40,588 bases of DNA from Acidobacteriota bacterium (GTDB lineage Bacteria > Acidobacteriota > UBA6911 > RPQK01 > JAJDTT01): NCBI GenBank assembly GCA_028874215.1, contig JAPPLF010000011.1, positions 1 to 40,588 on the forward strand, written 5' to 3'. A program made the position numbers and the translations under genes. Shown here in pieces: positions 28,658-36,616 of this stretch. The first letter of the stretch is position 1. Every line of letters starts with the position of its first letter. Under the pieces are notes generated by a model, which saw nothing but the letters and a program-made list of their open reading frames with translations, had not been told where the DNA came from and ran no database searches.

Positions 28658-29701
28658 CTAAGCCAGGGAAGGTCGGGTACTGTAGCCCAGTATGGACTGG
28701 CCGGGCTCGCACGCATCCGCCAGGGTCCGATGCTCGTCCGGAGCGAGGCGAGGCCAGCGAGCCTCTTGTGGACGGACGACTGAAGCAGCAGACTCGATCC
28801 AACGGGAATCCTCGAATTCCGAACCGACGAACCGGATGAATCGGCCGAGTTCCTCGCGCGGGTGGGCGAGAAGCTTCTCGTATGACACTGCCAGGACTCG
28901 TTCTGGCGGCAAGGCGTTCAGGTACTTTGTACCTCGCTCAATCATGTCGCTCCAGAACCTCCCGAACGATGGAAGCTCGATGACTTGCCGCCGGTAGTGG
29001 TCAGCGGAGAAGATGAATTTGAACCACATCCAACTTAGCCAAGGAACCCAAGGACTGGTGCCAGGCACGTTGAACGGGTGGAACGGGTCGATCCCGAGCC
29101 GGCGCATCCTTCCTGCGGCCAGCACGCGCCAGCGGAAAAAGTGATGCCTTTGCATGGACAAGGCCGTGTCCCGGCCGTCTCGATAGAGGTGCACGAACCG
29201 CGCGTCGGGAAATAACCGCGCCAGTGTCGGCACGAACGGCAGCGAAGCCCCGGAACGCTCGATCCAGACCGACTTGCCGAAGCGGCGACCAAGCCATTCG
29301 AAAACGAACCGGTATTGGTCAGCAAGCGATTCGTCGCCTCTTTCGCGCAATGCCGCGGCCAGCTCGTCCCAGGTGCGCTCCGCGTCGTCTGTAATATGGG
29401 GCATCGTCGAACCCATGATCGGCGGAATATTGTGCCGCTGGTATCGCGATCCAGGAGCGAATTCGTAAAGGAATTCGTCCAGCTGCAACCCGTTTTCGAG
29501 CAACGCCCGCCCTTCGGGCGTCAGCGAGTTGAGACGTCGAAAGGTCGCCTCCCCGGACAGCCGCTGGCCGAGGAACGCCTGGCTGGCCAACGAGGTGAAA
29601 AACTCCGAGACGCTGAGCAGGTCGGGGTGCTGCCGGACCATGTTGGACAGCATCGTCGAACCGCACCGTCCTGTGCCGACGATGAGAACTGGAGCGAACA
29701 C
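28658..29701 (-). CDS. sulfotransferase family protein
   Basis: A ~347-residue PAPS-dependent sulfotransferase (Sulfotransfer_3 type). The 5'-phosphosulfate loop is VLIVGTGRCGSTML at the N-terminus. The 3'-phosphate site is FVHLYRDGRDTALSMQRH in the middle, and VLAVSYEKLLAHPREELGRFIRFVG is the usual late helix-strand region. It transfers sulfate to hydroxyl groups of carbohydrates, lipids or small molecules; the acceptor is not evident. The start is uncertain: the GTG at 29701 fits the family N-terminus, while a TTG at 29725 is also in frame. It forms a two-gene unit with the MpaB-like oxygenase. Its promoter region, about 220 bp upstream, carries one of the four 11-21-11 operators. Confidence 0.85.
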   Translation of the reverse strand: MFAPVLIVGTGRCGSTMLSNMVRQHPDLLSVSEFFTSLASQAFLGQRLSGEATFRRLNSLTPEGRALLENGLQLDEFLYEFAPGSRYQRHNIPPIMGSTMPHITDDAERTWDELAAALRERGDESLADQYRFVFEWLGRRFGKSVWIERSGASLPFVPTLARLFPDARFVHLYRDGRDTALSMQRHHFFRWRVLAAGRMRRLGIDPFHPFNVPGTSPWVPWLSWMWFKFIFSADHYRRQVIELPSFGRFWSDMIERGTKYLNALPPERVLAVSYEKLLAHPREELGRFIRFVGSEFEDSRWIESAASVVRPQEARWPRLAPDEHRTLADACEPGQSILGYSTRPSLA

Positions 29702-29920
29702 GGAGGAAACCCCCGGCAGAAGCAACAGACGCTAAGGTGGACCAGCAATCCGACTGGCGGGCAACGCGCCGCCCAAATTGCGAGCCCCTTGCGCCGCACA
29801 CGCCCTGGTACGACAACCCAAGCCAGTTGGTATTCTGATGTGGTTCGGACCTTCCTTGGCCTTCGGGAAGAATCCGGCCGGTACGTGAACTCCCATAGGG
29901 CTCCAAGAGCGAATGAGAAT

Positions 29921-29986
29921 ATTATGGCAAAATCCCTATGAATCTAGCGTGAAATCCGAGGATAATCGGGAGAAAATACCGTGAAA
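29921..29986 (-). promoter_or_regulatory. 11-21-11 operator and promoter upstream of the sulfotransferase
   Basis: Plus-strand blocks ATGAAT (29938), GTGAAA (29949), GAGAAA (29970) and GTGAAA (29981) are TTTCAC-like hexamers on the minus strand, with 11, 21 and 11 bp between starts. The proximal unit (ATTCAT) is the weakest. Eleven nt further lies CATAAT (29926-29921), a good -10. The leader to the sulfotransferase start is about 210 nt. The spacing is identical to the three other operators. Confidence 0.7.
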
Positions 29987-31007
29987 TTATGCGGCGAAGC
30001 GCCCTTCTTCCGTCTGCTCCGCCGAGCGTAGAAGAATTTCAAACTCGGCTACTCCGGCGAGGCGATGCAAGAATAGCGGGCAGTCAGGGGAGTGTTTCAG
30101 ACTACGAAAAAAGGAATGATGCCGGTCTGAATTGGCGGCCATCTGCAAGCACCTTGGCCGCTTGGTGAGGAGCCAGTTCCAGGTTACTGTTCCGGGCGCT
30201 CATCACGCTCTAATCTGCCACATCTCAGGTGTCATCTAAGGCCTTCCCGCCAGGGATCAATTGGACGGGAGCGACCCCTTCAAGGCGATGGCACGGAGAG
30301 TGCACATCAGCCCGGCCCGCATTGCCGATCCGGGAGGCAAGAAGGGGGGGTCGCTCCCGTCCACCTCCGCTTTCCCCGTACGGGATCGCCGAGCCGCGAG
30401 ACGATCCGTAACCCGAACGGGGACAGCAGGTTAGAGAAAAGTCTCCGTGCACGTCGAAGAACCCTCATGGTGCACATGCCCCCCATTGTCTCGTGTGCAC
30501 TCCCCGATCGGCACGGAACCCCACTTTTCAACGGTCAAGTTTGAGCTCCCGGACATCGGCTCAAACGCCAGATCCCGAAGCCTGCCCGGAGAACCACCAC
30601 GGCGGATCAACGGAGCCGGACGGACGCCGGTTGCCGACTCTCGCCAACCAGACAGCTCGCCCAGTCGTCCGTGAGCCGCCCCCGGTTTCGTTCGACAAGC
30701 CCCTCTGTGCCCCAGGGCTGTAGCTGCGCTCAAGGGGGAGGCGAAAATTTCGACGTCTACGGCGCCGTGACAGCCGCGCTGATGTGGGCAATCCGTTGGC
30801 AACGTTGGCAGAAGCGGAAAACCGCTCCATCAGGATGCCTCGCGGCGGCTCTTCCACCTCGGGGTCGACCAGGTCGTTGGGGTAGTGGGGTCAGGGAGCT
30901 ACGCCGTGTCGATCTGGGAAGTGCCAGGTTGGACACAGTTCATACTATTCTGGTGTGAATCGGCCTGCGCTTTGGTTGTCGATGGGCGCCACGGAACGGG
31001 CAGTGAT
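29987..31007. other. gene-poor region with repeat copy B
   Basis: About 1 kb without a supported gene. It contains the structured repeat (30195-30530). Before it, on the minus strand, a short frame starts MSARNSNLELAPHQAAKVL (ATG at 30203) and is stopped after ~34 codons just after a six-base T run. The same peptide segment is found at 33524-33572 on the plus strand (RNGNLELSLHLAAKVL), so it is a small decayed repeat. The rest holds nothing I can name. Confidence 0.45.
30195..30530. repeat. structured dispersed repeat, copy B
   Basis: Second copy of the element at 22400-22730. GGACGGGAGCGACCCC (30263-30278) pairs perfectly with 30347-30362 around a ~68-nt loop. The loop differs from copy A and lacks its inner TTGCGCAA hairpin, but both flanks are related. 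Compensated arms with a diverged loop suggest that the stem is what is maintained. Confidence 0.7.
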
Positions 31008-33161
31008 CTACTCATCCCAGACCGCTTGGTCCAGATAGCATCCGGTATCGTATTCTTCGCCTGAGAACCACATGGGCGCACACCAGACCTCGAACTCCGC
31101 CACCTTGCCGCCGCTGACGCTCACGTCATAGCTGCCGTCCGTATTCTTCTTCACATCGACACTGACGCCCCCGCCGATCTCACGCGTCTCGCCGTCGCTT
31201 AACAGTGAATAGTCGTCCCGGCCCCAGCTCACGTCAGCAAGAAAGTTCGGATTCTCCTTATCGTAAAGAGCCGGTCCAACTCGGGCTGCCGTGCCCGTTC
31301 CAGCGGTCTGGTCGTAGCGGCTGACCAGCACTCCTTCGTATCTGCGAGGCCGGTATTCCCCTGGAACCGAGGGGTCGTACACGTCGATGTTCGCCCTGAA
31401 TTGTGAAGGGCGTTCTTCCAGAACCTCCAAGGTCGTGAAAGCGTTGGGACGGCCGGAATGCACAACCAGAAACTGATACCCGCTTTCACGCGGTTTGCTC
31501 AAGGTGTAGGTGGCGCTATCGACCAGGTGCAACGCCACATCTTCAGGTTTGATCCAGCCTGCGGCGTAGCGATTGATCGCCAGGGTCGATGGCATCTCAT
31601 GATCCCAGCCCGATATCGGTGAGAAGGCTAGGCTGGACATGATGTCAAAGAAGTTGGAATAGGGGTTAGGCGGCGAGATTTCTTCGCCGGCTTCAGCCCG
31701 CCACGGCACCTCCGAATAGGAGTGCGGCCACGCCATCCACCCGTGACCCATTTCATGGACGATCGTTTCCATGTAGGCAGCCTGGAAGCTCACGAGACCA
31801 AAGCGGGCCCAACCATTGTACGCCTCCCCTCCCGTATCGGAGGCCACGTCATTGACCAGGATGCGGTTCAGTCCCCCCGGTGCTCCGTACTCGCAGCCCT
31901 CCAGACAGGCTCCGACAAGCTTGAACTGCTGGGTCTGCGCATCCCCCGGTCCACCATCCCCCTCGACGTCGAATTCGTTGCCCTCACGGAAGGTAATGCG
32001 GAGACTGTCCTGCGAGATCCTCCTGAAATAGGGCGCGACATGCTGATTCAGAAGTTCGACTGCCCGAGCCATGCTCATATCGACACGGCTCCCATCGTCA
32101 TCGACCCACCCCGAAGCATCCGACGGCACCCGGGCAACGTCGACCCATATGTCCAGATCGCCCAGGGAGTAGTAGGTCGGATCGGCAGGCGGATCCAAGT
32201 GGAAGGAGTCGGGGTATTTTTTCAGCGGTGTGCATCCGTGAAAGCCCATATGACCATACCGCAAATAGCTCCCATTCCCGAAGTAGCGGATTAACGTGAG
32301 GGGATCAGACCCGCCAAGATCGATCAGTCCGGCACGCATCCATGGAGAAGTCTGTTTTTCTTCCTGCCGGCAGGAATAGGGCGCCGACTCTCTCCACCAC
32401 GGCTCGGGCTTCAGGTCGTTCCAATGGGCGAACGGATCCACAGAGTCTTGATTGCCCTCGGAGTCTTGCGTCAGTGAGACAACCGGAATCGTGGATAGAA
32501 TGCTTTCACCCAACCGAAGCCCCACCAGGGCAAACAGGCCTTCGGATTCCACGAGGAGCGAGCCTTGAAATACGCTGGAGAGGTCGGGGAAGAGCTCCGT
32601 CAGGAATCTCGCTGTCTGACTCCCCGAAAAATCAAAGGGCCGCTCATCCACGAGAGTTCTATTTTTATCGTAAAGCTTCAGATGGATGGAACTGGGTGTT
32701 TCCCGATAAATGGCGATCCCCGTGTCCAGGTCGGAAGACCGCTCAACGGACAGGGCAAAGCGCTTTCCCGTCTGGCTTGACGGCACATTGGCTTCCAGTC
32801 CCGAGGCAAATCTGAAGGTGGCAACTCCGGAAACTTCCTCCTGGTCCAGCTCTACGCGCACGAAACCGGTTCTGAGTGGATCGGATGTGCCCAGAGTCCT
32901 CAAGACCGTGCTGGAGTTGGGCGCAAGGGTCAAATCGACCTCCGAAGCAGCCCCGCTTTCAAAGGGCAGCGGTGCCGGATCTCCAAGAGTGTCGTAGACA
33001 CTCAATGTCCCCGTAGCAGTCGCCTCCGAATGGTTGCTCACGACGAAAGTCATCCTGAGGCCATCCCCATCTCCGTAGTGAGGAAAGTAGAACGTTTCGG
33101 CGTGGGTGTACGAGTGGGTTAGGAATAGAATCGCCAATATGCATCGTACGGAAACGACCAT
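31008..33161 (-). CDS. secreted zinc metalloprotease with shared N-terminal domain
   Basis: A 717-residue exported protein. A signal peptide (to about residue 21, HSYTHA) is followed by the same uncharacterised domain as in the Cache protein and in 36617-37903 (about 22-230: FYFPHYGDGDG, SVERSSDLDTGIAIY, TARFLTELFPDL, VGLRLG, STIPVV). Then comes a large protease-like region with HEMGHGWMAWPH (His469, Glu470, His473, and His480 as possible third ligand). This HExxH spacing differs from the HExxHxxGxxH of metzincins. The best comparison is an M6-like or otherwise unassigned zincin. A C-terminal beta-rich region follows. The ATG at 33161 has GGGAGGATC upstream. An 11-21-11 operator lies 190 bp upstream. 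Confidence 0.75.
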   Translation of the reverse strand: MVVSVRCILAILFLTHSYTHAETFYFPHYGDGDGLRMTFVVSNHSEATATGTLSVYDTLGDPAPLPFESGAASEVDLTLAPNSSTVLRTLGTSDPLRTGFVRVELDQEEVSGVATFRFASGLEANVPSSQTGKRFALSVERSSDLDTGIAIYRETPSSIHLKLYDKNRTLVDERPFDFSGSQTARFLTELFPDLSSVFQGSLLVESEGLFALVGLRLGESILSTIPVVSLTQDSEGNQDSVDPFAHWNDLKPEPWWRESAPYSCRQEEKQTSPWMRAGLIDLGGSDPLTLIRYFGNGSYLRYGHMGFHGCTPLKKYPDSFHLDPPADPTYYSLGDLDIWVDVARVPSDASGWVDDDGSRVDMSMARAVELLNQHVAPYFRRISQDSLRITFREGNEFDVEGDGGPGDAQTQQFKLVGACLEGCEYGAPGGLNRILVNDVASDTGGEAYNGWARFGLVSFQAAYMETIVHEMGHGWMAWPHSYSEVPWRAEAGEEISPPNPYSNFFDIMSSLAFSPISGWDHEMPSTLAINRYAAGWIKPEDVALHLVDSATYTLSKPRESGYQFLVVHSGRPNAFTTLEVLEERPSQFRANIDVYDPSVPGEYRPRRYEGVLVSRYDQTAGTGTAARVGPALYDKENPNFLADVSWGRDDYSLLSDGETREIGGGVSVDVKKNTDGSYDVSVSGGKVAEFEVWCAPMWFSGEEYDTGCYLDQAVWDE

Positions 33162-33175
33162 TTGATCCTCCCAGC

Positions 33176-33227
33176 CAAGCCAGATACGTCATCACAATCA
33201 GCAAGCCAGATACGTCATCACAATCAG
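33176..33227. repeat. perfect 26-bp tandem repeat in the metalloprotease leader
   Basis: The 26 bp at 33176-33201 are repeated exactly at 33202-33227, 15 bp upstream of the metalloprotease start codon in the mRNA leader. Each unit contains ACGTCATCACAATC. It is either a recent slippage duplication or a leader element. Confidence 0.85.
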
Positions 33228-33267
33228 ATAGTGGTCGGAACCCACGCTGCAGGACTTGGGCCATCCT

Positions 33268-33506
33268 GGCGGACACAGCAAGCGCGAAATAACTGATTGC
33301 CCATGGAACTGTCTCCTTGGAAAGCAATAGACAGGCTATACTATTCGGGTGAAACTGACGTGAAATAGCGGCCAGATATGGCGATTTTATCGTGAAATTA
33401 TCGATTGTCGTTTGCGGGCTGCGGAGAGCGGTGCACCCAGATCCTCCATCGAATCGACGTATAGGGACGATGAACCGAGGCTCGGTCCGGGGTCCGAGGA
33501 GGTTGG
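33268..33506. repeat. duplicated promoter/leader region, copy 2
   Basis: Matches 21491-21735, including promoter, operator and the GATCCTCCATCGAATCGA leader that resembles the leader of the sensor gene (around 36061-36125, opposite orientation). Similarity to the sensor stops at GAGGAGGTTGG, immediately before where its start codon would be. Confidence 0.85.
33335..33397 (-). promoter_or_regulatory. 11-21-11 operator and promoter of the metalloprotease gene
   Basis: Plus-strand GTGAAA at 33349 and 33360, GCGATT at 33381 and GTGAAA at 33392 give 11-21-11 spacing and face the metalloprotease gene as TTTCAC units. The -10 region (CCGAATAGTATAGC on the minus strand) is the same as in the Cache promoter. 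The third hexamer is degenerate. Confidence 0.72.
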
Positions 33507-33708
33507 AGCCCCTTCCTTATCCTCCCGAAACGGCAACCTGGAACTGTCCCTTCATCTGGCGGCCAAAGTGCTAATAAACGGGGGATCGGTCCCGCGTCGC
33601 CCAGAAGCACGGTTCAGGAAAAGCCGTCCCAGCGCCACCAAGAGGGATTAGCCTACAAGAAGATCAACTGATCGTGGTCTGTCAGGAGCCACTGCGGATC
33701 GGGAGACC
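33507..33708. other. short gene-free stretch with a repeat fragment
   Basis: Between the decayed sensor leader and the 3' end of the hybrid sensor gene. It holds the NGNLELSLHLAAKVL-like fragment (33524-33572), an inverted match of 30133-30197, and nothing else I can support. Confidence 0.45.
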
Positions 33709-36060
33709 TCACGGATCATTTGGCCTGGGCATGCGGTAGCCGACCCTGCGCTCGGTAAAGATGTAGGCCGGACTGGCCGCGTCATCGCTCAACTTACGGC
33801 GGAGCAGCTTCACGAAGGCGCGCACCGGACGATGGTCTCCGGATTCATCCCGGCCCCACACTTGGCGCAGCAGGGTGGCGTAGGTCGTGACCCGTCCCGC
33901 GTTGACCGAGAGCGCTCGCAGCAACTCGTATTCGGTGGCCGTAAGTGGCACCGGGCGGTCGGCCAGGGTGACCCGGCGTCCCTCGTAGTCGATGGTCAGG
34001 TCCCCCAACCGAAACGATTCGGGTGGCTTATATCGCTTACGCAGGGCAGCCCGGACTCTCGCCACCAATTCCGTCGGCGAGAAGGGCTTGACGATGTAAT
34101 CGGTGGCTCCGGCATCCAGGGCCCGGACGACGGTTTCATCCCCGCCGTAGCCAGAGATGAAGATGACGGGCAACTCGGCCAGTTCGGGGACACGTTGCAT
34201 CAACTCGATGCCGTCGGTCCCGGGCAACACCAGGTCCAGCAGCACCATTTGGGGCTGTTTCATCCTGACCAGATGGGAGACCTGGTCCGTTTCCCCCGTC
34301 AGCAGCGGATCGTAGCCGCCCGCCGTGAGAGCGTCCCGAACGTAGCCGAGCGTCTGAGGGTCATCTTCCACGACCAAGATGCGCGGTTTCTCCGGACCTT
34401 CCACGGGCGGGCGAGACGAACTCCTCGCAGAATCGGCCGACGCATTCCTCGCAGATTCTTCGGCCACCGGAATCGTGAAGGTGAACCGCGTTCCCAGACC
34501 GGGCCCTCCACTCTCGGCCCGAATCCGCCCACCATGGGCCTCCACGAGACCCTTGCAGATAGCTAGACCCAGGCCAGACCCCCCGATCCCGCGACCGGCG
34601 ACACGCGTATGCTTGCGGAACAGGTGCGGCAGCAGTTCTGGAGCCACTCCCCGGCCTTCGTCCGCGACTGAGATCGCCACATAGACACCGTCGCTCACAG
34701 CGGCGACCTCGATGGGGGTCGACTGGGGAGCGTTTCTGGCTGCGTTGGACAAGAGATTGTTCAGAACCTGGACGATTCGCTGCCGGTCGGCCTCAACCCG
34801 GGGCAGGTCCGGCGGGAGGTCGATGCAGACGGTGTGCCGGCCGCCCCCGCTCAGGAACGTGTTCCTAGCTTGGTCCACCAAGCTAGCGACATCGACGGCC
34901 TCGGGAGCGACCGAGAGCGTGCCCGCCTCGATACTTCCTGCATCCAACAGGTCGTTGATCAGGCCCTGCATATGATCGGCCTGCTCGTCGATGATGCGCA
35001 GGAACTGCCGTATTGCGACCGGATCCGGTGCCGGTGAGGTGCCCAGTGCGGTGGTGGTCGAGCCCTTGATGGAGGTCAACGGAACCCGTAGCTCGTGGCT
35101 CACCATGCCCAGGAAATCGGCCCGCATCCGCTCCAACTCCTCCAGCGGCGCCAGATCCTGCAGGGTGACGACCATGGACTCGAGGGCGCCGTCGGCGGAA
35201 TGGATCGGCGTAGCATTGATCAACGTCGTAATGCTCCGGCCGTCGGGAACCTCGAGGACGATCTCTTCGGCGCGCACCGTCTCGCCACTGCTCAGAGCCT
35301 GGGCCAGAGACAACTCTTCAAGCGAGATCCCCCGTCCGTCAGCGCGCCGAAACGTCAGGGATTCAAGCAGTTGCTCCGGGTCCCGGCCCGGCTGGCCGAG
35401 GCTCCTGACGATTCGCTTCGCCTCCCGGTTGAGCGACACTGGTTTGCCGGTTCGGGCATCAAAGATGATGATCCCCACTGGCGAAGTGTCGACCAGGACC
35501 TCCAGGTTGGCTCGGGCCCGCTGTTCGCCCCGGTGTGTGCGGGCATTGACGATGGCCGTGGCCGCCTGCGCGCCGAACAGCACCAGGACCTCTTCGTCCT
35601 CGCTCGTGAACTCTCGTCCGCCTTCCTTCTCGCCGAGGAAGAAGTAGCCGGTATGCACGCCTCGATGCCGCATGGGCGTGCACTGGAAGGTCTGCGACGG
35701 AATCGGGCCTGGGGAATGGCCGTGCGACCGGACGTAGCCGGGAAAATCGCGCAGTCTCAGCGGGCCCGGGAGATCCCGGAAGTGTTCAAACAAACGGAGT
35801 CCGTCGGGCCATTCGGCCACCCGTTGGTGCTCGGCGGCAGTGATGCCGGAGGTGACGAACTCCAGGGCCTGTTCCGACTCGCCGAGTGTCACCACCCCGC
35901 CGAAGCGGGCGCCGGTCAGCGCGCGGGCGCCGTCGACGACCTCGCGCAAGACGGTACTGAGGTCGAGGCTCTCGCTGATACGCAGGATCGCCGCGGTCAA
36001 CCTGGAGATGCGGTCCCGCGGCAGCTCGGTTTCTTGCCTCAAATCGTCGCGACTCTTCAT
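33709..36060 (-). CDS. one-protein two-component regulator: GAF-PAS-HisKA-HATPase-REC-OmpR wHTH
   Basis: A 783-residue cytoplasmic protein joining sensor kinase and transcription factor. Domains in order: DosS-like GAF (about 30-175, LFGAQAATAIVNAR); PAS (180-300); HisKA with phospho-accepting His322 in MVSHELRVPLTS; HATPase_c (420-533) with NNLLSNAARNAP, DEGRGVAP and GSGLGLAICKGLVEAHGG; receiver (559-675) with Asp566/567, phospho-accepting Asp609 in LLDLVLPG, and Lys658 in IVKPFS; and an OmpR/PhoB winged helix (682-777) with LTATEYELLRALSVNAGRV and RRVGYRMP. There are no membrane segments, so the signal is intracellular. The usual export of phosphate to a separate regulator is unnecessary. 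The divergent operon and three other promoters carry 11-bp direct repeats suited to this DNA-binding type. The ATG at 36060 begins MKSRDDL. Confidence 0.92.
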   Translation of the reverse strand: MKSRDDLRQETELPRDRISRLTAAILRISESLDLSTVLREVVDGARALTGARFGGVVTLGESEQALEFVTSGITAAEHQRVAEWPDGLRLFEHFRDLPGPLRLRDFPGYVRSHGHSPGPIPSQTFQCTPMRHRGVHTGYFFLGEKEGGREFTSEDEEVLVLFGAQAATAIVNARTHRGEQRARANLEVLVDTSPVGIIIFDARTGKPVSLNREAKRIVRSLGQPGRDPEQLLESLTFRRADGRGISLEELSLAQALSSGETVRAEEIVLEVPDGRSITTLINATPIHSADGALESMVVTLQDLAPLEELERMRADFLGMVSHELRVPLTSIKGSTTTALGTSPAPDPVAIRQFLRIIDEQADHMQGLINDLLDAGSIEAGTLSVAPEAVDVASLVDQARNTFLSGGGRHTVCIDLPPDLPRVEADRQRIVQVLNNLLSNAARNAPQSTPIEVAAVSDGVYVAISVADEGRGVAPELLPHLFRKHTRVAGRGIGGSGLGLAICKGLVEAHGGRIRAESGGPGLGTRFTFTIPVAEESARNASADSARSSSRPPVEGPEKPRILVVEDDPQTLGYVRDALTAGGYDPLLTGETDQVSHLVRMKQPQMVLLDLVLPGTDGIELMQRVPELAELPVIFISGYGGDETVVRALDAGATDYIVKPFSPTELVARVRAALRKRYKPPESFRLGDLTIDYEGRRVTLADRPVPLTATEYELLRALSVNAGRVTTYATLLRQVWGRDESGDHRPVRAFVKLLRRKLSDDAASPAYIFTERRVGYRMPRPNDP

Positions 36061-36149
36061 TCGCCCAACCTCGTCGGACTACCGGATGGGACTCGACTCC
36101 ATGGAGGATCCAGCTGCTTAGGTCTCTAAAACCACCAGCAGATCGATTA

Positions 36150-36214
36150 TTTCACAACACTTTCTCCATAACAACTAATACTTTCACGGCTGTTTCACGA
36201 ACACGATCTATACT
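36150..36214 (+). promoter_or_regulatory. 11-21-11 operator and promoter of the divergent operon
   Basis: TTTCAC at 36150, TTTCTC at 36161, TTTCAC at 36182 and TTTCAC at 36193: starts are 11, 21 and 11 bp apart. Exactly 10 nt after the last hexamer lies TATACT (36209-36214), the same geometry as the Pho promoter at 3678. The site lies between the sensor gene (minus strand) and the operon starting at 36368 (plus strand), and faces the operon. A leader of about 145 nt follows. Confidence 0.8.
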
Positions 36215-36367
36215 GATCCTGTTGCCTCTGATTTAGAGGGTTGCACGCCTTTTGTTACTCGCGCCGGAGCGAAAGGAACCGTTGGCGTGCCGGGTTCGGG
36301 GTGGAGCCGCCTCGCTGCTGGCCCTGGAGACGACCGGCCCGGCACGTGGACGGGAGAGGACAAACGG

Positions 36368-36583
36368 ATGTGGGGTTCCTATTACGACAAACGTAGCGTC
36401 GTCATTCAACTTGAAACCGCCGGCATGCACGCCCAGCAGGCCGAAGCCGTGGCGCATGCCATCGGCTACAGCAGGGATCCGGCGGTCACCCGAGCGGAGT
36501 TGAGGGTGGCTCTGCGCTGGGCAGCCTTGGGGATCGTCGCTGTCAACATCGTCGTCACAGTAGTCCTCATCAGATGCTTGTAG
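36368..36583 (+). CDS. small tail-anchored membrane protein (DUF1640/CCDC90-like)
   Basis: A 71-residue protein. An amphipathic helical part, VVIQLETAGMHAQQAEAVAHAI, resembles the start of DUF1640/CCDC90-type coiled-coil proteins. A short linker with AVTRAELRVALRW leads to a C-terminal membrane helix (ALGIVAVNIVVTVVLIRCL). Such proteins form membrane-anchored coiled-coil oligomers, sometimes linked to transporters; the role here is not known. The ATG at 36368 has GGGAGAGG upstream; longer in-frame starts at 36287 or before look non-coding. First gene of the operon downstream of the operator, 33 bp before the next gene. Confidence 0.6.
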   Translation: MWGSYYDKRSVVIQLETAGMHAQQAEAVAHAIGYSRDPAVTRAELRVALRWAALGIVAVNIVVTVVLIRCL

Positions 36584-36616
36584 CGACGGCTTGCAGGCGA
36601 AGTGGGTGAGGCTAGC

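Noticed and set aside
30930-30965. Promoter-like GAATAGTAT with one TTCAC on the minus strand, similar to the -10 region of the regulon promoters
   Set aside because: The other three hexamers of the operator are missing and no gene lies downstream on that strand.
33176-33227. Possible CRISPR from tandem 26-bp units
   Set aside because: Units abut directly without spacers and there are only two; no cas genes nearby.
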